Part shown: positions 36,851 to 49,429 of the stretch, in pieces
How the letters are laid out: each line of letters begins with the position of its first letter
How positions within the stretch are numbered: position 1 is the stretch's first letter
NCBI RefSeq assembly: GCF_008831285.2
Contig: NC_045150.1
Span: forward strand, 7,390,001 to 7,454,000
DNA: 64,000 bases
Origin: Nymphaea colorata
Lineage: Eukaryota; Streptophyta; Magnoliopsida; Nymphaeales; Nymphaeaceae
Direction: 5' to 3'
Notes under the pieces: model-generated
What the model was told of the DNA's origin: nothing
The model's database searches: none
What the model saw: the letters and a program-made list of their open reading frames with translations, nothing else
Translations under genes and position numbers: made by a program

Positions 36851-39325
36851 TCAGCATCGGAACTCAAAGTAGCAGCCTTCAAAAATTCAATTGTATGAGT
36901 CATCTAGCCCTCTAAGACAAAAATATAACTCTTGTTATCAATCTCATTGCTAAGACTGATAAAAACCAGATTTCTCTATCATAAATTAACAGGCAGATAA
37001 TAAATGCTCTAAGTAACTATTTGAGTTGAATAGATGGTTCTTAAACACTAACTCCATGAGTAAAGTCTCAACTGGTGCAATCAGTATGGTTGTGGATCTG
37101 CTGCCCATACAGGCCGATATGTTGGAAATGCCTTTTATCATTAATTAAATTTAAATAGTTTTTTTTTTATTCAGAAAATGGGCTGATATGAACCAATATG
37201 TGAGTAAGATCGTTTGTGTAACCTAACCTTGTAAAATATGGCTCATTGATTAGTATGAAAAACATATTAAACCGTCATTTTCAGGTTTAAATGTGCTTCT
37301 TCGAAGCAATTCAAAAAATTAGTGGCCCTTATAACACCAAAATAGTTATTGCAAAATCAAGAGTTACTATAGAATCAACTTGAACAAGAAGATGTTTTAT
37401 GATAAGTAAATTGTGATAAACACATTAGAGATTCAGTTTAACTAAAGTTTATTGTCTTCATGTGTGAAATTTGAGCTTTCCACTTTCACCTATGGAATAT
37501 GCCAATTTCTTCATTCAACATTCAACAGTTCTTCTCTTTTAGAAAAAAAAAAAACACAAAAAAAAACAAAAATCTGTGCACTGTTTTGCCCCAAAAGCTT
37601 ATGGATAGGCGACCGTTGCGCCACAGGGGCCAAAGAAAGTAAGCCCGTGACAGTGCAGCCCATAGATTGTGGTAGATTCATTAAGCTTCAATCCGACCTC
37701 ACCTTAATTGGATTCAACTTAAACTTACGAGATTTGTATTTAGTTATTGTTCTTTAAAACCAAATTGGGATCTGACTACCATAATAACCAGGGACAGAGC
37801 CAGAATTTTTTTCACAGGCGGGCCAAATGGGGACTATGTTTTGTGGGTTGGATTTAGGTAGGGCAAAACTGAACTACCATTCAAAAAATACATGAAAGAA
37901 AAAAAAAAAAATCAATTTTTACATTTTTTTTTTCATTTGGTTGGGGTGGGGCCATGGCCATGTACATCTAATTGGCGATATATTTATCGGATCCCAGTTG
38001 GGTAATGGACTTGGATCCACATTCGGTTATGAAAAAAACTTGTAGAACATGCTCAGTAATCAAGTCCTGATTTAACATGAAGTCATATTTGCAAAGAGAT
38101 ACATCCAATCATATTCGTTAATCATATTTGAAGAAAACCACATACTTCCTATCCCCGCAGCAAATCTATCCAAACCATGCTTTGGTCATGGGGTTCATAC
38201 TTTGGAATCTAACCAACACTTCATCTGTCGTTTTATTCATCACCATAGTGCATAAAATAAATCAAATAGCTGGTATTTGATCTTGAATGAGAAACTCATG
38301 ATCAAGCTGGGTTGATTCTGATTTCTCTATATCCCATGGTTCGCTGGTATTTGATCTTGAATGATTATCAGTTCATCCAAAATATACCACAATTCGGAAG
38401 CAAAAATGATCCACGTTAGAATAATTTAAGATCAAATTCTTCTTTCTACATATATTCCAAAGTTTTCCATGACCGAGAATTTCATTTGTGAACGAAGTCG
38501 GATGCATGGCCGCCGTCCTTTCCTCCTCTACCACATCTTGATTTTCGTCCACCTTCTCAATTCTTGATCCAATGAATTTCACCAGCAGATGGTGTCCTAG
38601 TCGAGTTCTCTGTTGCGTATGTCTAAGAGAAACAGTTTCTGCATAAAATCTTAGTAAATAAAACAACTGTTTGTTGATGCTTGATATTAAATGGGATAAC
38701 GCTATTGAAGTATTGAGAAAAATGTTTGAATTTTTTGACAATTTGTAAAAAATGTATTAAATTGTTATTCAGACGCTGTGGTGTTTATAAAACAACATAC
38801 GTACATTTTTTTTTGTCTTGGCCTCGTTATAAGGAATGGGGCTTCAATTATTTTCGTATTTTAAGGTCTATTAATTAAATTAAAAGGTAAAGGTATACCA
38901 AGTATTGATCTAGATCAAATCACGATAGGACATTTTCCAGACTTGAGTGAAGATCAGAAACTTGCTAACTAAAGTATCACAAATCTAAAAGAATATATTA
39001 TAAAAACTAAACTGCCGATTAAACTTTCACCAACCCATCAATTCAATTAGCTAAATTCAACCAAAAAAATGGTGCAGCGACACATGCTTGTTCATGGCTA
39101 CGCTAACTGCACTTTGAGTGCTGTGTGACGGAAATGACGTCATTGTTGAAAAATCGAACCGGATCCCTGGAGATATGTATCTTAGAACTGCCTTCCCGTT
39201 TCCGAAACTGACTCGGGCCTTTTCTTTGGGGAGGCTTCGTGAAGACCATCCATCGTTCCGGTGAGATTGGGAAGAAAAGGAGAAGAGGAAAGGACAAGGT
39301 CCGGGAGAAGTGGGGAGGAAGAGAG
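36851..39325. other. Intergenic region upstream of the NDUFA3-like gene
   Basis: No gene recognised. A 'gggacagagccagaattttt' repeat fragment lies at about 37792. An open frame of 122 codons on the minus strand (38373-38741) shows no known motif. The last 200 bp are GC- and purine-rich and probably form promoter and leader of the next gene; the frame is open upstream of its ATG, but no earlier ATG exists in it. Confidence 0.5.
37580..37632 (-). repeat. Possible tRNA-like (SINE head) fragment
   Basis: On the minus strand TGGCGCAACGG fits the pol III A-box consensus at every fixed position and is followed by 'tcgcctatccataagc'. No B box is found at the proper distance, and a T-rich stretch follows. 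This is more likely a decayed SINE head than a tRNA gene. Confidence 0.25.
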
Positions 39326-42300
39326 ATGGGTGTCATGGAGAGACTGAAGGTATTCGTTGTTCAGGAGCCCGTCGTGGCCGCCTCTTGCTTGATTGCCGGA
39401 GTTGGTAAGTTTCTCTCTCTCTCTCTCATTATAAGACTTATATGATCTTAGAAGATCGTACTTGGGTGATTTTGGGGGTTCTCTTGTCCACATTGGTAAC
39501 TCGCGTTTCGGCGGAAGGATAGATTGAGTTTTGCAGAAAACGGTGAACTGGTAAATCGTTATTCTTTCTTTGAGGGTTTAATTCATCTTATTTTTATCTT
39601 GTTCCTTGTTCCTGTCTATGCTGAGTGGTAGTTTTGGATTCTTCATCTGTTTAAATTGTATGTGTTGGGTAAGGATCACATGCATCATTTTATGCCTGGA
39701 ACGAGCGCTCCATCCATTTTCGTGCGTTAAATTATTCTGGGTGTGTCCGCTTTGGTTGCTCTGTTACCGCCTCCCTGCCTTTGCTCTTCTCATCTTTTGG
39801 GTTATAATTTGGGGGGAAGATGATGCATAACTGTTCTTGATTCACTTCTTATATTGGTATAGTGAAAGAGAAAGGATTCATTCAATTCAACGTAGGGATC
39901 AGGGATACTCCAATTTGTTTCCGTTTTATCTCCCAGTAGTATAACATTATTTTCTTTTGATAGTCAAGTGGGGTATATCTTTATTATCTTTCCTGCGCAA
40001 GGAAAATCATGTCATTGAATTGCTGCAAATTAAGTGATTCATTAGAAGCTTTGCACTACCCACACTATTTAACATGTTCAGCAACCATGTGTTGCAGCTC
40101 TTTCCTTTTGATATGCTGCGACCAGGGGATATCTCATGAATTTTTGGTAACAAGGCATTCGAATACAGGAGCTGACAAACATGTCCTACGCTAGACATAG
40201 CAACATGAAGCCAAAGCTCTGACCATACCAAATGTTTTCATACTTTAGAATGGAGGATTTGGATTTGAACCTTACTTGCTTAATCGCCAGTGTAGTAACC
40301 TTAATTTTTCTACTAGAAACAAAAATAATTTTGAAATGTTTTGTGTTTAATTGGCCTAATTTGCTAGGCCACTTTGGTTGTTCTATTGCCCAAGTCTCAT
40401 ATGTCCGTCTGGTCATGATAGATTTGCATGAATGTGGCTGTTGTATCAGTTGTTTGCATAATGAAATTTTGTTGGTTTGCTAATTGTTTTGCTCCTCATT
40501 ATGGTTATCGTTAGGGCTGTTTTTCCTTTTATGTAGTCAACGTCTATCATAAACAATTATTTTGTTTATATCAAGTCTAAATTTGCAAACCTTGATGTTA
40601 AGCACAAACTACTAATGCTAAAATATTCTAAAATTTATTCTCATCATAAAGTCCCAGTCACTACATTTAATGATCACTACATTTAATGATCAGAGAAGGG
40701 TTTCTAGTCCTCAGGATCTAGGTCAATTAGAGGAGTTGAGAACCATTTACGGCTAATGGTTTAACTATTGGCCCTGGAGTTTATCCAGTTGAAGCATTTC
40801 TTCTTCTGATAACCACAAGCTAGATCCTCTTGACACAATTGAGCTAGTACCTTTATCCTGAATATGGGCCACCTTGATCCTTTCGATTTATATGAAAGTA
40901 TGATATAAGTGGTATGCTTGGAATCAATCATTTGCAATTGAGGGGAAGGTACTGTCATTTTGAATTGTCCAAGGTAGGCATCATAATTTCCATAACGTCT
41001 TGATCAAACGAATGGAGCTGGTTCTTCTTGAGCCATTTTTCACTAGCTCCACGTCCAAATGTTTCTTTCTGCCTTTGCCTTGAATCACCTTGTGTACTAT
41101 ATTACCATGTTGTCCAAATTCTTGTGCCATTTATATAGTCATCAAGCAACATTAAAAGTTGGACCCTCAATTTGAATAATCAAGTGGACCTTCTCTATGT
41201 TCTGTATTTTTTATAGTCCACAATCTTTTATTTTTCCTGTTCACACTACACAAATTTTTGAAGTGTACCTATGTTTACTTTCTTTATTAAAGGAAGATTC
41301 ACATTTACCTGTCCAACCATCTTGGACTGACTGGATCATCTCTTTTTAAGCTCTCAATTGTAACAAACCAACCAAAACTAAATTGAGTGCTTGATATGTC
41401 AGATCTCAACAAGCCCCATACTCACCTTTGGTTTGTACCCTAAAAGGGTTGTGAACCAGGACAACTGAATGACACATAGGTATATGAGCTTCTGCAGGTT
41501 TTTCCAAATTTAAATTTTTGGACTATTTTCAAATCGTAATCTACACACTTGGGTGTTAAAAACCTACTTCAAAGCCCTCGGAACAGAGCTGGATGTGAAA
41601 TAACTCCTCGCAAACATTAGTTTTTGTCCTTGAAGTAGCTTACTTTCTCGTGATCTTGGACATGGGCTTACATACCCTTCTTCCAAATTTTCTGTTTACA
41701 AGAATTAGAGAACATTGACTCCTCCCAACTAATCCCCTTAACTTTAATATTAGATCCCATCCCTTTTTATGGTTAAGACGTGTTTCATCATCTCAGTGTT
41801 TCTTCATGCAGGTCTAAACATGTAATTTTACAACTTCAAACAAGTCTCAAATATTGTATGTTGTGGTCCCATTTTCCTTCATCTTGCAAAATAGTGTTTT
41901 AAATGAAATTAAATGGTTTCAAAGGAAGTATCTTGTACTGGATTTTAGAAAAAGAAATAGTCGCTTGAAACAACTAAGACTGTATCTTGTAGTGCATTGT
42001 TTTTGTATAGGCCAAGCTGGGGTTGGGAAGACGCCTGCTAGTCTATGCCATGGGATGCACCTTGGCTGTTGAACCCTTAACTTCCTTTGACTTCAAGACC
42101 TTAAGTCTAAAGTCTAAACCACTAGCTACGTAAGTGGAGTTTTTGTTGGTTGGTTTCTGCTCGAGTTTTAAAAACACAAATCTAGCATGTCTTCTTAAAG
42201 TTCAGAAAACTATTAACCCCTTCCAGCCATCGTACCCAGCGTTTCAGGTGTGAACAAAGAGCATGCAATTTTTTATCTGTTCTTCTTAGTTCCTGTCATG

Positions 42301-43455
42301 TAATCCAGGTGTTTGGATGTGTGTGATATCCCCAGTTTGAGGTTGTGCGTTACTGTTTACTTTGGTCGCTTGGAGAACTATTATATATGTATATCTTCAT
42401 ATAAGGATCATCTGACTGTACAATGAATGAATTTCAGAAGTCATTTTTACTTTGAGAAATGCTCGTGCATCTGATGTATTTGGTTGTTTTGTGTAGTTCT
42501 CCATCTTCTCTAGAAGATACTAGAAAAGAATCTTTTTTTACTTTTAGGCCTGCTGGAAATGTTCATAAATTTTGAGAACGGAACAATAACATAATTGTTC
42601 CTTTGAATCAATTTTCATGAAGACGCTTACGTTAGTGTTCTCTCATGTAATTTACAGGCTTATTTCTCCCAGCTGTTGTCAGGCCTATCCTGGACTCCAT
42701 GGAGACATCAAAACAAGTTCCTCAGCCGGCTTTGAGGGATGTATGTCTCTATCCTGATTGACGCTTAAGTTTTTCATCTCTTCTATGGCATGTTACTTTG
42801 TTTTGGAGTGTGATGCACTGATGCTTATATTAGTACAAGATTCATGTCTCATGGCCTAACGGCTTGTCCAGCTATGCACACATATCTTGTTGATGGAATA
42901 TCATAGTTGATGGAGTTCGAAGTAATTTTGGAAGAAAACCATAATTTCTCATGCTTATCAACCAACATGAGGTTATTTAGATATGAATGACCCCTTGGTT
43001 TGTCTCTGAAGAGTTACTAGATTAATGACAGGTATACACTAGTGTCTTGTCTGTTATGTTGCATGGACACAGACATGGTGTTCACAGTCAGACATCGGTA
43101 CAATTGTCAGACACAGTGAAAGCCATAAAAAATTACCCATTTGCACTGACCTATATATATACATAAAGTTTTACAAGAAAAAATTGACAAAATACTAATT
43201 TAAGATCTTTTATATATAATTAACTAACCATGTAATAGCTTTGTTTGTTCACATTTTTATTTTTTTATATTAAGGTTGCTTTAGTCTAATGATTAAATGA
43301 AATAAAGTTTTTCAGAAAATTGTTTTTAAAAGACGAGGTCTTCTCATCTTTTTACAGGATGACAGACCCCTATCAGGGATGACAGGGGGTGTAGAGAGAG
43401 AACCGATGTCCTTTTGAAAAGGACGACAGACCCCCTGTTGTCCTTTAGGAGCTGT

Positions 43456-43494
<39 letters not shown>

Positions 43495-44190
43495 AATGAG
43501 AAGAAAAGAAATGGGGACGTGAGGGGGGAAAAGGAAAAAGGAAGAGCGATAAAAGCGATAGGGCTGCTGGACAGTATTATGGTTCAAAAATAGAGTTTCA
43601 GAAGTGTCGACGAATGTCAGTATTGGACACGGCCGGACACACACTTCATATTTTGAAGTGTCCATGCAACATAGCTTGTCTGCCTGGCTGATACTAGCTT
43701 CAGCATTTCTTGGCTGGAAAAATATGCCTAGGTCACTGCTCAAAAATTTTCCTTGGTGATCCAGCTTCTGGCTGTCTTGTCATATTGACCTTTTCTAAAA
43801 TATATCTGATTAGCAGGTTTCATTTACAGTTTTCACAGGTCAATGTAACTTGAAACTCTTTTTGAAGTGCTTGCTTAGTGTAAAATAAAATGCCAACATG
43901 GAACTACTTGCTTGATGGACGATCTGCTTGATTCTCTCCATTTTCTAATTGTACACTGGAGTGTCTCCGAAACCCATTCTAGCATCGACTTTTGGTTGCC
44001 AAAATTTCCACACGTCAATTTAACTTGAACTCTTTGGTGAAGGACTTGCGTCATCTAAAATAAACAGAATACAACTTTGTGCTTGACAGCTAGATGATCT
44101 GCCTGATTCTCCTGATTTCTAATGATTGTACTGACTCTGTGTTTTTATCAACCACAGGTTGTTGCTGGAATGACTGGAAAAAAACCGTGA
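39326..44190 (+). CDS. Small membrane protein resembling complex I subunit NDUFA3/B9
   Basis: Exons 39326-39404, 42658-42740 and 44158-44190 join in phase to 64 aa. The protein reads MGVMERLKVFVVQEPVV, then a hydrophobic span 'AASCLIAGVGLFLPAVV' (about 18-34), then 'RPILDSMETSKQVPQPALRD' and 'VVAGMTGKKP'. A short N-terminal segment with '.EP', one membrane helix with a 'G.G..LP' pattern and a short polar tail fit the NDUFA3 (B9) accessory subunit of mitochondrial NADH dehydrogenase, and plant members are about this length. There is no cleavable presequence, as expected for this kind of subunit. The first ATG is used; a second in-frame ATG comes three codons later. Intron 1 is 3253 bp and intron 2 carries a MITE. 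The family assignment is from memory of short sequences and less certain than the gene structure. Confidence 0.75.
43054..43674. mobile_element. MITE with 16-bp inverted repeats and perfect 8-bp duplication
   Basis: CTTGTCTG stands at 43046-43053 and 43675-43682. Between them both ends carry TATGTTGCATGGACAC (right end as reverse complement), identical over 16 bp, with further 'gtgtcggac'-like words inside. Length is 621 bp. A (GA)n tract at about 43459-43491 lies inside. No transposase is encoded. It sits in intron 2 of the NDUFA3-like gene. Confidence 0.88.
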
Positions 44191-45515
44191 AGAATGGCTA
44201 GAATATCATCTGCTGCTGGACATTTTTTGCTCCTCACTTGCAATAATTGTTTTTCTCTTTCCTGTTATGCTTGATTGGGAACTCAGCGTTACTAGAGATT
44301 TGATATCTCCATTCAGGAATATAGAACTCCGTATGCAACTTATTGTCTTTCTTATTGATCGTCTTACGTGATATGGGCATCTGTAATTTGTCACAACGGC
44401 GAAAGGCCCGTCTGCAAGAAACAACTGCTACACAAGGGAGAACAAACTTGTAGCGTGGATGGGAAATTAGATTTGCACTGACCCGTTGTGCTGGAAATGG
44501 CAAAAAATTTCCTTTTGACGGTGACTTCTAATAATATTTCAGTGTTCAGTTGAAGACCGGTCGCCTTAGGCGTATTTAAGGTTGCCATCATGACATGAAT
44601 CATGGGTTCGCTCCATTACAGAAATCTAGGTGCATTGACTAGAAACTACTGAAGTGACGATTATAGAAAAGATAAAATTTTCTCTGGCTTCTTTTGTATT
44701 TAATCATCGGTGTGAGAAACTACTTTTCTTATTTGATTCCTGTAATTGGAAAATAGAATGAGTCCCGACTGGAAGGGATGTACACAGAATGAAAAACTGC
44801 CCCAAAAAAGGAGTCGCCTTCTCTTTATATTTGTTGGAGAAGAAGAGAAAGGGATGTAACCAGAATGGATTTTGGCTGAGATGTAGGCATTTGATGAATC
44901 TGACCAAGCCAACAAAATCCATTATTACCAGGTCAGAGGGTTGGTTGGAATATGGACCTTTAGATTTGACAATTGCTGAGATCTTAAATGCATAGCTTTA
45001 AAAGGCCTTGATATGTTTCCTCTTAACCCCAGAATTGATCAATGATCATCTTTGATGGATGTTTTCTTCACTGCTATTCAGTAAATACTGTCTCATCGTT
45101 TACCTCAATAAACAGTAACCTGGCAAATGCTTAACAGGCTATTGGATACCAACCAGATCTCTCCACCCCTGATGATACATCACAGCTTTGCTGTGATTGG
45201 GAGGCATGATTTCTTTCAATACGTCATGATCATGTAAAAAAAAGTTGAGCTTCAAACACCTACTGATCACTAGGGGCCGCTTTATGTCACTATCGGAAAC
45301 GCCAAAACGTGTATGGTACCGGTAGCCGACTGTTTCACATTTACAAGTTGATAAATGCTTGTTAATGACCAAGAAAAGGAGACATCTACTAAGAAGACAT
45401 CTACCAACCAAAACAGCATGATACTTATAACCATTAGGTACAGAAAGGTGATAAACCATACGGCATCACGGCCAAAGAGAAAAAGTGAAAACGCTAACAA
45501 TATAAACATAACCCG
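44191..45515. other. Interval between two convergent genes
   Basis: It should hold the 3' untranslated regions of the NDUFA3-like gene (left, plus strand) and the DUF688-type gene (right, minus strand), which converge. No further gene is recognised; the open frames of 70-106 codons show no motif and overlap on both strands. Confidence 0.55.
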
Positions 45516-47632
45516 TTACAATTTGTTGTATGATTTTTCCTGCTCATTGGCTTCAATAGATGGCAAGAGAAGAGGTGCGTGTGGCACTTTGGAATTGGTC
45601 GTCGCCTTCCTTCTCCTCGGGCTAACCATATGCTTGAAGCTCCCGTATATGCTTGCCTGAGACAAACAACCAATCCTAATTTTTATACCAAAATGAAAGC
45701 AGAAAGAAAAACGAGTGAAAGAACGAAATCATCGGTACCATTCATCTATTTTTTAGTACTGCTGGTGAAAGGTACGCAGGTTCCACCAACTTTACTCAAA
45801 TTTTACCTTTCAAAGGTCGAGTTTACGGGTAAGTTGATCATCGGCAGGAGCTCAGTCAGAAAATTCATGTGGGTGGCACTATGGTGCGCCGGACACGAAA
45901 TTTTGTGAAAAGACCACATTTTAGATTTAAAAATTAGATTCTAACATCTTTTACTAATCATCACAAGTTGAATAAGTAGCTGTTTGGGCTGTTCTACCTT
46001 GTCAAAATTTCCTACATTTCTCAGTCTCTCTATGCGCCAAGGACAGAGGCAGGTGTGAGCAATGTGTGGGCAATTGCCCACACATACCCACAAATTTTTT
46101 TATTTTTGGTATTTTAGGGAGAGTTTTCTTATTTACACGCAGGTTGCTTATCGTATCAGCCAATAATTATGGCCTGTTGGCCTGTACCACCTTTTCTTTG
46201 GATTTTGTGGATTCAAGAAATAAATTAAAATATCACGAATTAATTCTAAAAATAGAAAATTGAGAACTTATATCGACCTTGTATCGCATAAGTCAGGGAC
46301 TCATACATGTATGATGTATCGGCCGGACGATCTTGATAACATTGACACATACGACAAGAGATGTCCAGAACGTAGATGTATACGACCGAAAAACATGTGG
46401 AACCCGACAACAAGACATGAGCATAAAAGAACACGACTTTTCCTTTTTCCAATTTCCTAACTTTTGATATTTAATACATACCAAGTTTCATTTAAGTTAT
46501 AATATACAGCAAAACATAAAAAGATTGTATATTAGCTGCAAATTTCATGTCAGTGAGATCGGATTCCTTTAATTAGCATCTGGGTTTTGCAGTCACAGAG
46601 ATTTGGTCGCCCCTTCTCCCATTCTAGGTACCGTGCTTTCCCCTTGTAATAAACACGAAGAAAAAAATTTAACTCAGTTACTCTTAAATTTGTACAGCTA
46701 TCTCACCAGCCGATTCATTTAAGCCTTTAATTCGTTTCTGATAAGAACTTGTGTTGTGAGACATGAAAGATCTCTCTATTATATCATGGATTCGTTTCAA
46801 GTATTCAAATGAAGAAGGGGTCAAGAATCCCAAAACACAGATACAGAGGAGAAGCAAGCAGAATTATTCAACAGAGACAGAGAGGGAGTGGGAAATGTTT
46901 ATGAGTACGTACCACAAACTGAGAAGCGGTGAAGCTGCGTTTTCTCGAGAACCTTGTGATCTTAGCCTTGTTACCACCATCATTTTCACCAGCAGCAGAA
47001 GCAGCAGCATCTCCACCACCACCCACCAACCGAAACCTTGCATCCTCGCCTCCTGCCGCTACCGCCGCCGCCTTCTCCCCCTTGCCGGCCCAATTCCGTC
47101 TCAGCCACAGACCCATCAACCACTGATCGATCCTCCCGCCGCCCTTACCGCCGCCCCCACGGCCACTGCCACAATCGAGCGCCTTGGCTCTCGATGCGCC
47201 ATATGGGTCTCCGTCCACGGCGGCAAACGCCGTGGGGGACTCGGCAGAGGGCCCTCCCTCGTAAGGATCAAGGAGGACGCTGGTTGGGGAGTTGTCATCG
47301 TCGAGGACGACGTCCCCTTGGCTGAAAGATGGAGCACGGAGGTTCTTCCTCTGGCTGTTGCTGCCGCCGCCGCTGCTGCTGTTGTTCATGAGTCTTGGCG
47401 GCAGATCGAGGACCAGGCAGCGCCTGGCGACGCTGCTGGCCCTGGCGACCCACGGCCTGGGCCGGCCGGGCTCCTCCTCCCACTGGAACGGCACCGAGAC
47501 TGGTGGGTGCAGTGGGGGCGTCACCATGCCCGCAGGAATGCTGCTTATTTCCATTAGCTTTTGGGTAGGGAGACTATAGATTGGAAGCCTTGGGGCGAAC
47601 TCAGGACCATGCTGCTTCCCATCTGCAGCCAT
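45516..47632 (-). CDS. DUF688-type plant-specific protein of unknown function
   Basis: Two exons, 47632-46913 and 45656-45516, join in phase 0 to 286 aa. The N-terminus has 'RLPIYSLPTQKLMEIS' (about 15-30) and 'VPFQWEEEPGRPRP' (about 46-59), words typical of this plant family. The middle is low in complexity (Gly-, Ala- and Ser-rich) with 'RIDQWLMGLWLRRNW'. Exon 2 supplies 'ASIYGSFKHMVSPRRRK', a conserved C-terminal block. Reading on past the exon 1 donor (GTG|gtacgt) gives a shorter frame ending 'PLPLCLC' that lacks this block, so splicing is the better model. The start is the first ATG (MAADGKQ); the frame extends upstream only through non-ATG codons. The 1256-bp intron contains a dispersed-repeat fragment at about 46040-46090. 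No enzyme motif or membrane segment is visible, and function is unknown. Confidence 0.8.
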
Positions 47633-48254
47633 GACTGCCTCCCTTCTCTCGCTCTCCAATTCTCAATGGTGAAGACTGAAGACAAGAGGCAATAAAAGGA
47701 AAGGAGTGAGATATATTAAGAAGGGCCGCAGTGAACGTGGATATGACGCTCCACACAGGCTCTTTACCTTCATAATTCCTCCGTGTCACGAGGAAGAGTG
47801 GGGAGAGAGCTTGTCCTTATTTTGTTATATTCAAGAGGCTTTGGAGAAAGCTCATGAAATTCCAAGGTTGGTGTCAATTAATGGCACTCCTCCTTGCATC
47901 TTTTGGAGAAAAACATCACATGTACTGAACTATAGAGCCATATAATGGTACAACATCCAACTGGATGAATATGTTAAAATCTGATATATATTACCACGTT
48001 CGTGGGTTAATCAAACACGGTAAAGACAGGGTTGGCCTGGGTCCTTTCACGCATGGGCCTCAAGTGTAGTAGATAGTCATCGAATATTTGTTATACCCCT
48101 CTCCGCAGTGACGGTAAATATAGTTAAAAATCATGTTTCATGTTCCATTAAATTTTTTTGACATTTTCATGTAGTTGAAGTTTAACTTGACATTTTCATG
48201 TAGTTGAAGTTTAACTAAAGAAACTGATATGGCATGAGAGGGGGTTTCTCATCG

Positions 48255-48446
48255 CCCGGCAAAATGCCAAAACTTCTACCCAATCCTTTATTTCTTAAGG
48301 TACATAGTCTACTTTTGGTGCTTCAGAATGTTGAGGCTTACACGTTGGTGCCCGGCAAAATGCCAAAACTTCTACCCAATCCTTTATTTTTTAAGGTACA
48401 TAGTCTACTTTTGGTGCTTCAGAATGTTGAGGCTTACACGTTGGTG
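48255..48446. repeat. 96-bp tandem duplication
   Basis: Two copies start at 48255 and 48351 with 'cccggcaaaatgccaaaact' and differ at about one base. The period is a multiple of three, so a 79-codon plus-strand frame stays open through both. I regard it as a shadow of the duplication, not a gene. Confidence 0.93.
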
Positions 48447-49332
48447 TCCTTTTTTTACAACATAGAGAATTGATGCTATGGGGATTTAAAATAAAAACCG
48501 ATCGCCTACCAGCTCTCAATCCTATTATTGTGCCAACTCTCTTGAAGATAATTGATAGGTCAAGTTGGGAGCAGACCTAGACCTACCCAGAGTGCTTGCT
48601 AGAGAAAGGTAAAATAAAATCAATAAAGTGTCCAAAAACAATAGGTACTAAACCTGTATTAAATTCTTACGGAATCATCTTCATTGTTGATTTGCCAGAA
48701 ATAAATGGTTCAAAGAAACATAAAGAGAAAAGTTGATCATTAATATTATATGACTAAAATATCTTATCTTCTTTTCCTCTTTGTTTTTTTTTTTCAACCT
48801 TCCATCTTAAAAAATCAACCACCTCATGAGTCTAGCACCTAAGGATTTTGTACGTACCTTTTAACCTTCAAATTTGGAAAGAATAATTATAGACATGTAG
48901 TCTCTATGCTTAAGAAACTGGGACTACAAAAAAAAACGGTTTTTTTCTAAATAAAAATAGAATTTAATAAGATGGAAAGGATCAAGAAATTTATATTCAA
49001 GGTCTTATACAACAAGTTTTGTTCGTTAGCAAACATGATTTTTTAATTCTTTTTTTTATAAATAATATAGGTATTAAACCAACACGTTAATTCTGCTTAA
49101 AATATATATGGGAAATTAGATACTGATGATTTCATATACACTACAGCACTACAATCCCTTCCATCTTTTTCATTATTAAATGCTAGGGAAAGAAAGCGCT
49201 GAATGAAAGGGAACTAAAACTTGACCAATATCTTCTAATCCTACCAATCTCCTTATTTTCACCTTATTAATTAATTTAGAATTAATGAAGAATAGAAATC
49301 ACAGTTGGTAGAATAGTGGTTGTTGGGACACA

Positions 49333-49335
<3 letters not shown>

Positions 49336-49425
<90 letters not shown>
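49336..49425. repeat. (AT)45 microsatellite
   Basis: About 90 bp of uninterrupted AT, the longest simple repeat in the window and able to extrude as a hairpin. Open frames reading 'YIYIYI' across it are artefacts. Confidence 0.97.

Positions 49426-49429
<4 letters not shown>

Noticed and set aside
37580-37632. tRNA gene on the minus strand
   Set aside because: An A-box match is present, but there is no B box at the right distance and no cloverleaf could be drawn; kept only as a possible SINE head.
38373-38741. 122-codon minus-strand frame with 'GSRIEKVDENQDVVEEER'
   Set aside because: The stretch looks somewhat protein-like, but I recognise no family, and no supporting splice sites or neighbouring exons were found.
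43312-43743. 143-codon minus-strand frame in the NDUFA3-like intron
   Set aside because: It crosses the terminal inverted repeat of a MITE and a GA tract, so it is not a gene.
48234-48473. 79-codon plus-strand frame with an internal repeat
   Set aside because: It is explained by a 96-bp tandem duplication whose length is a multiple of three.
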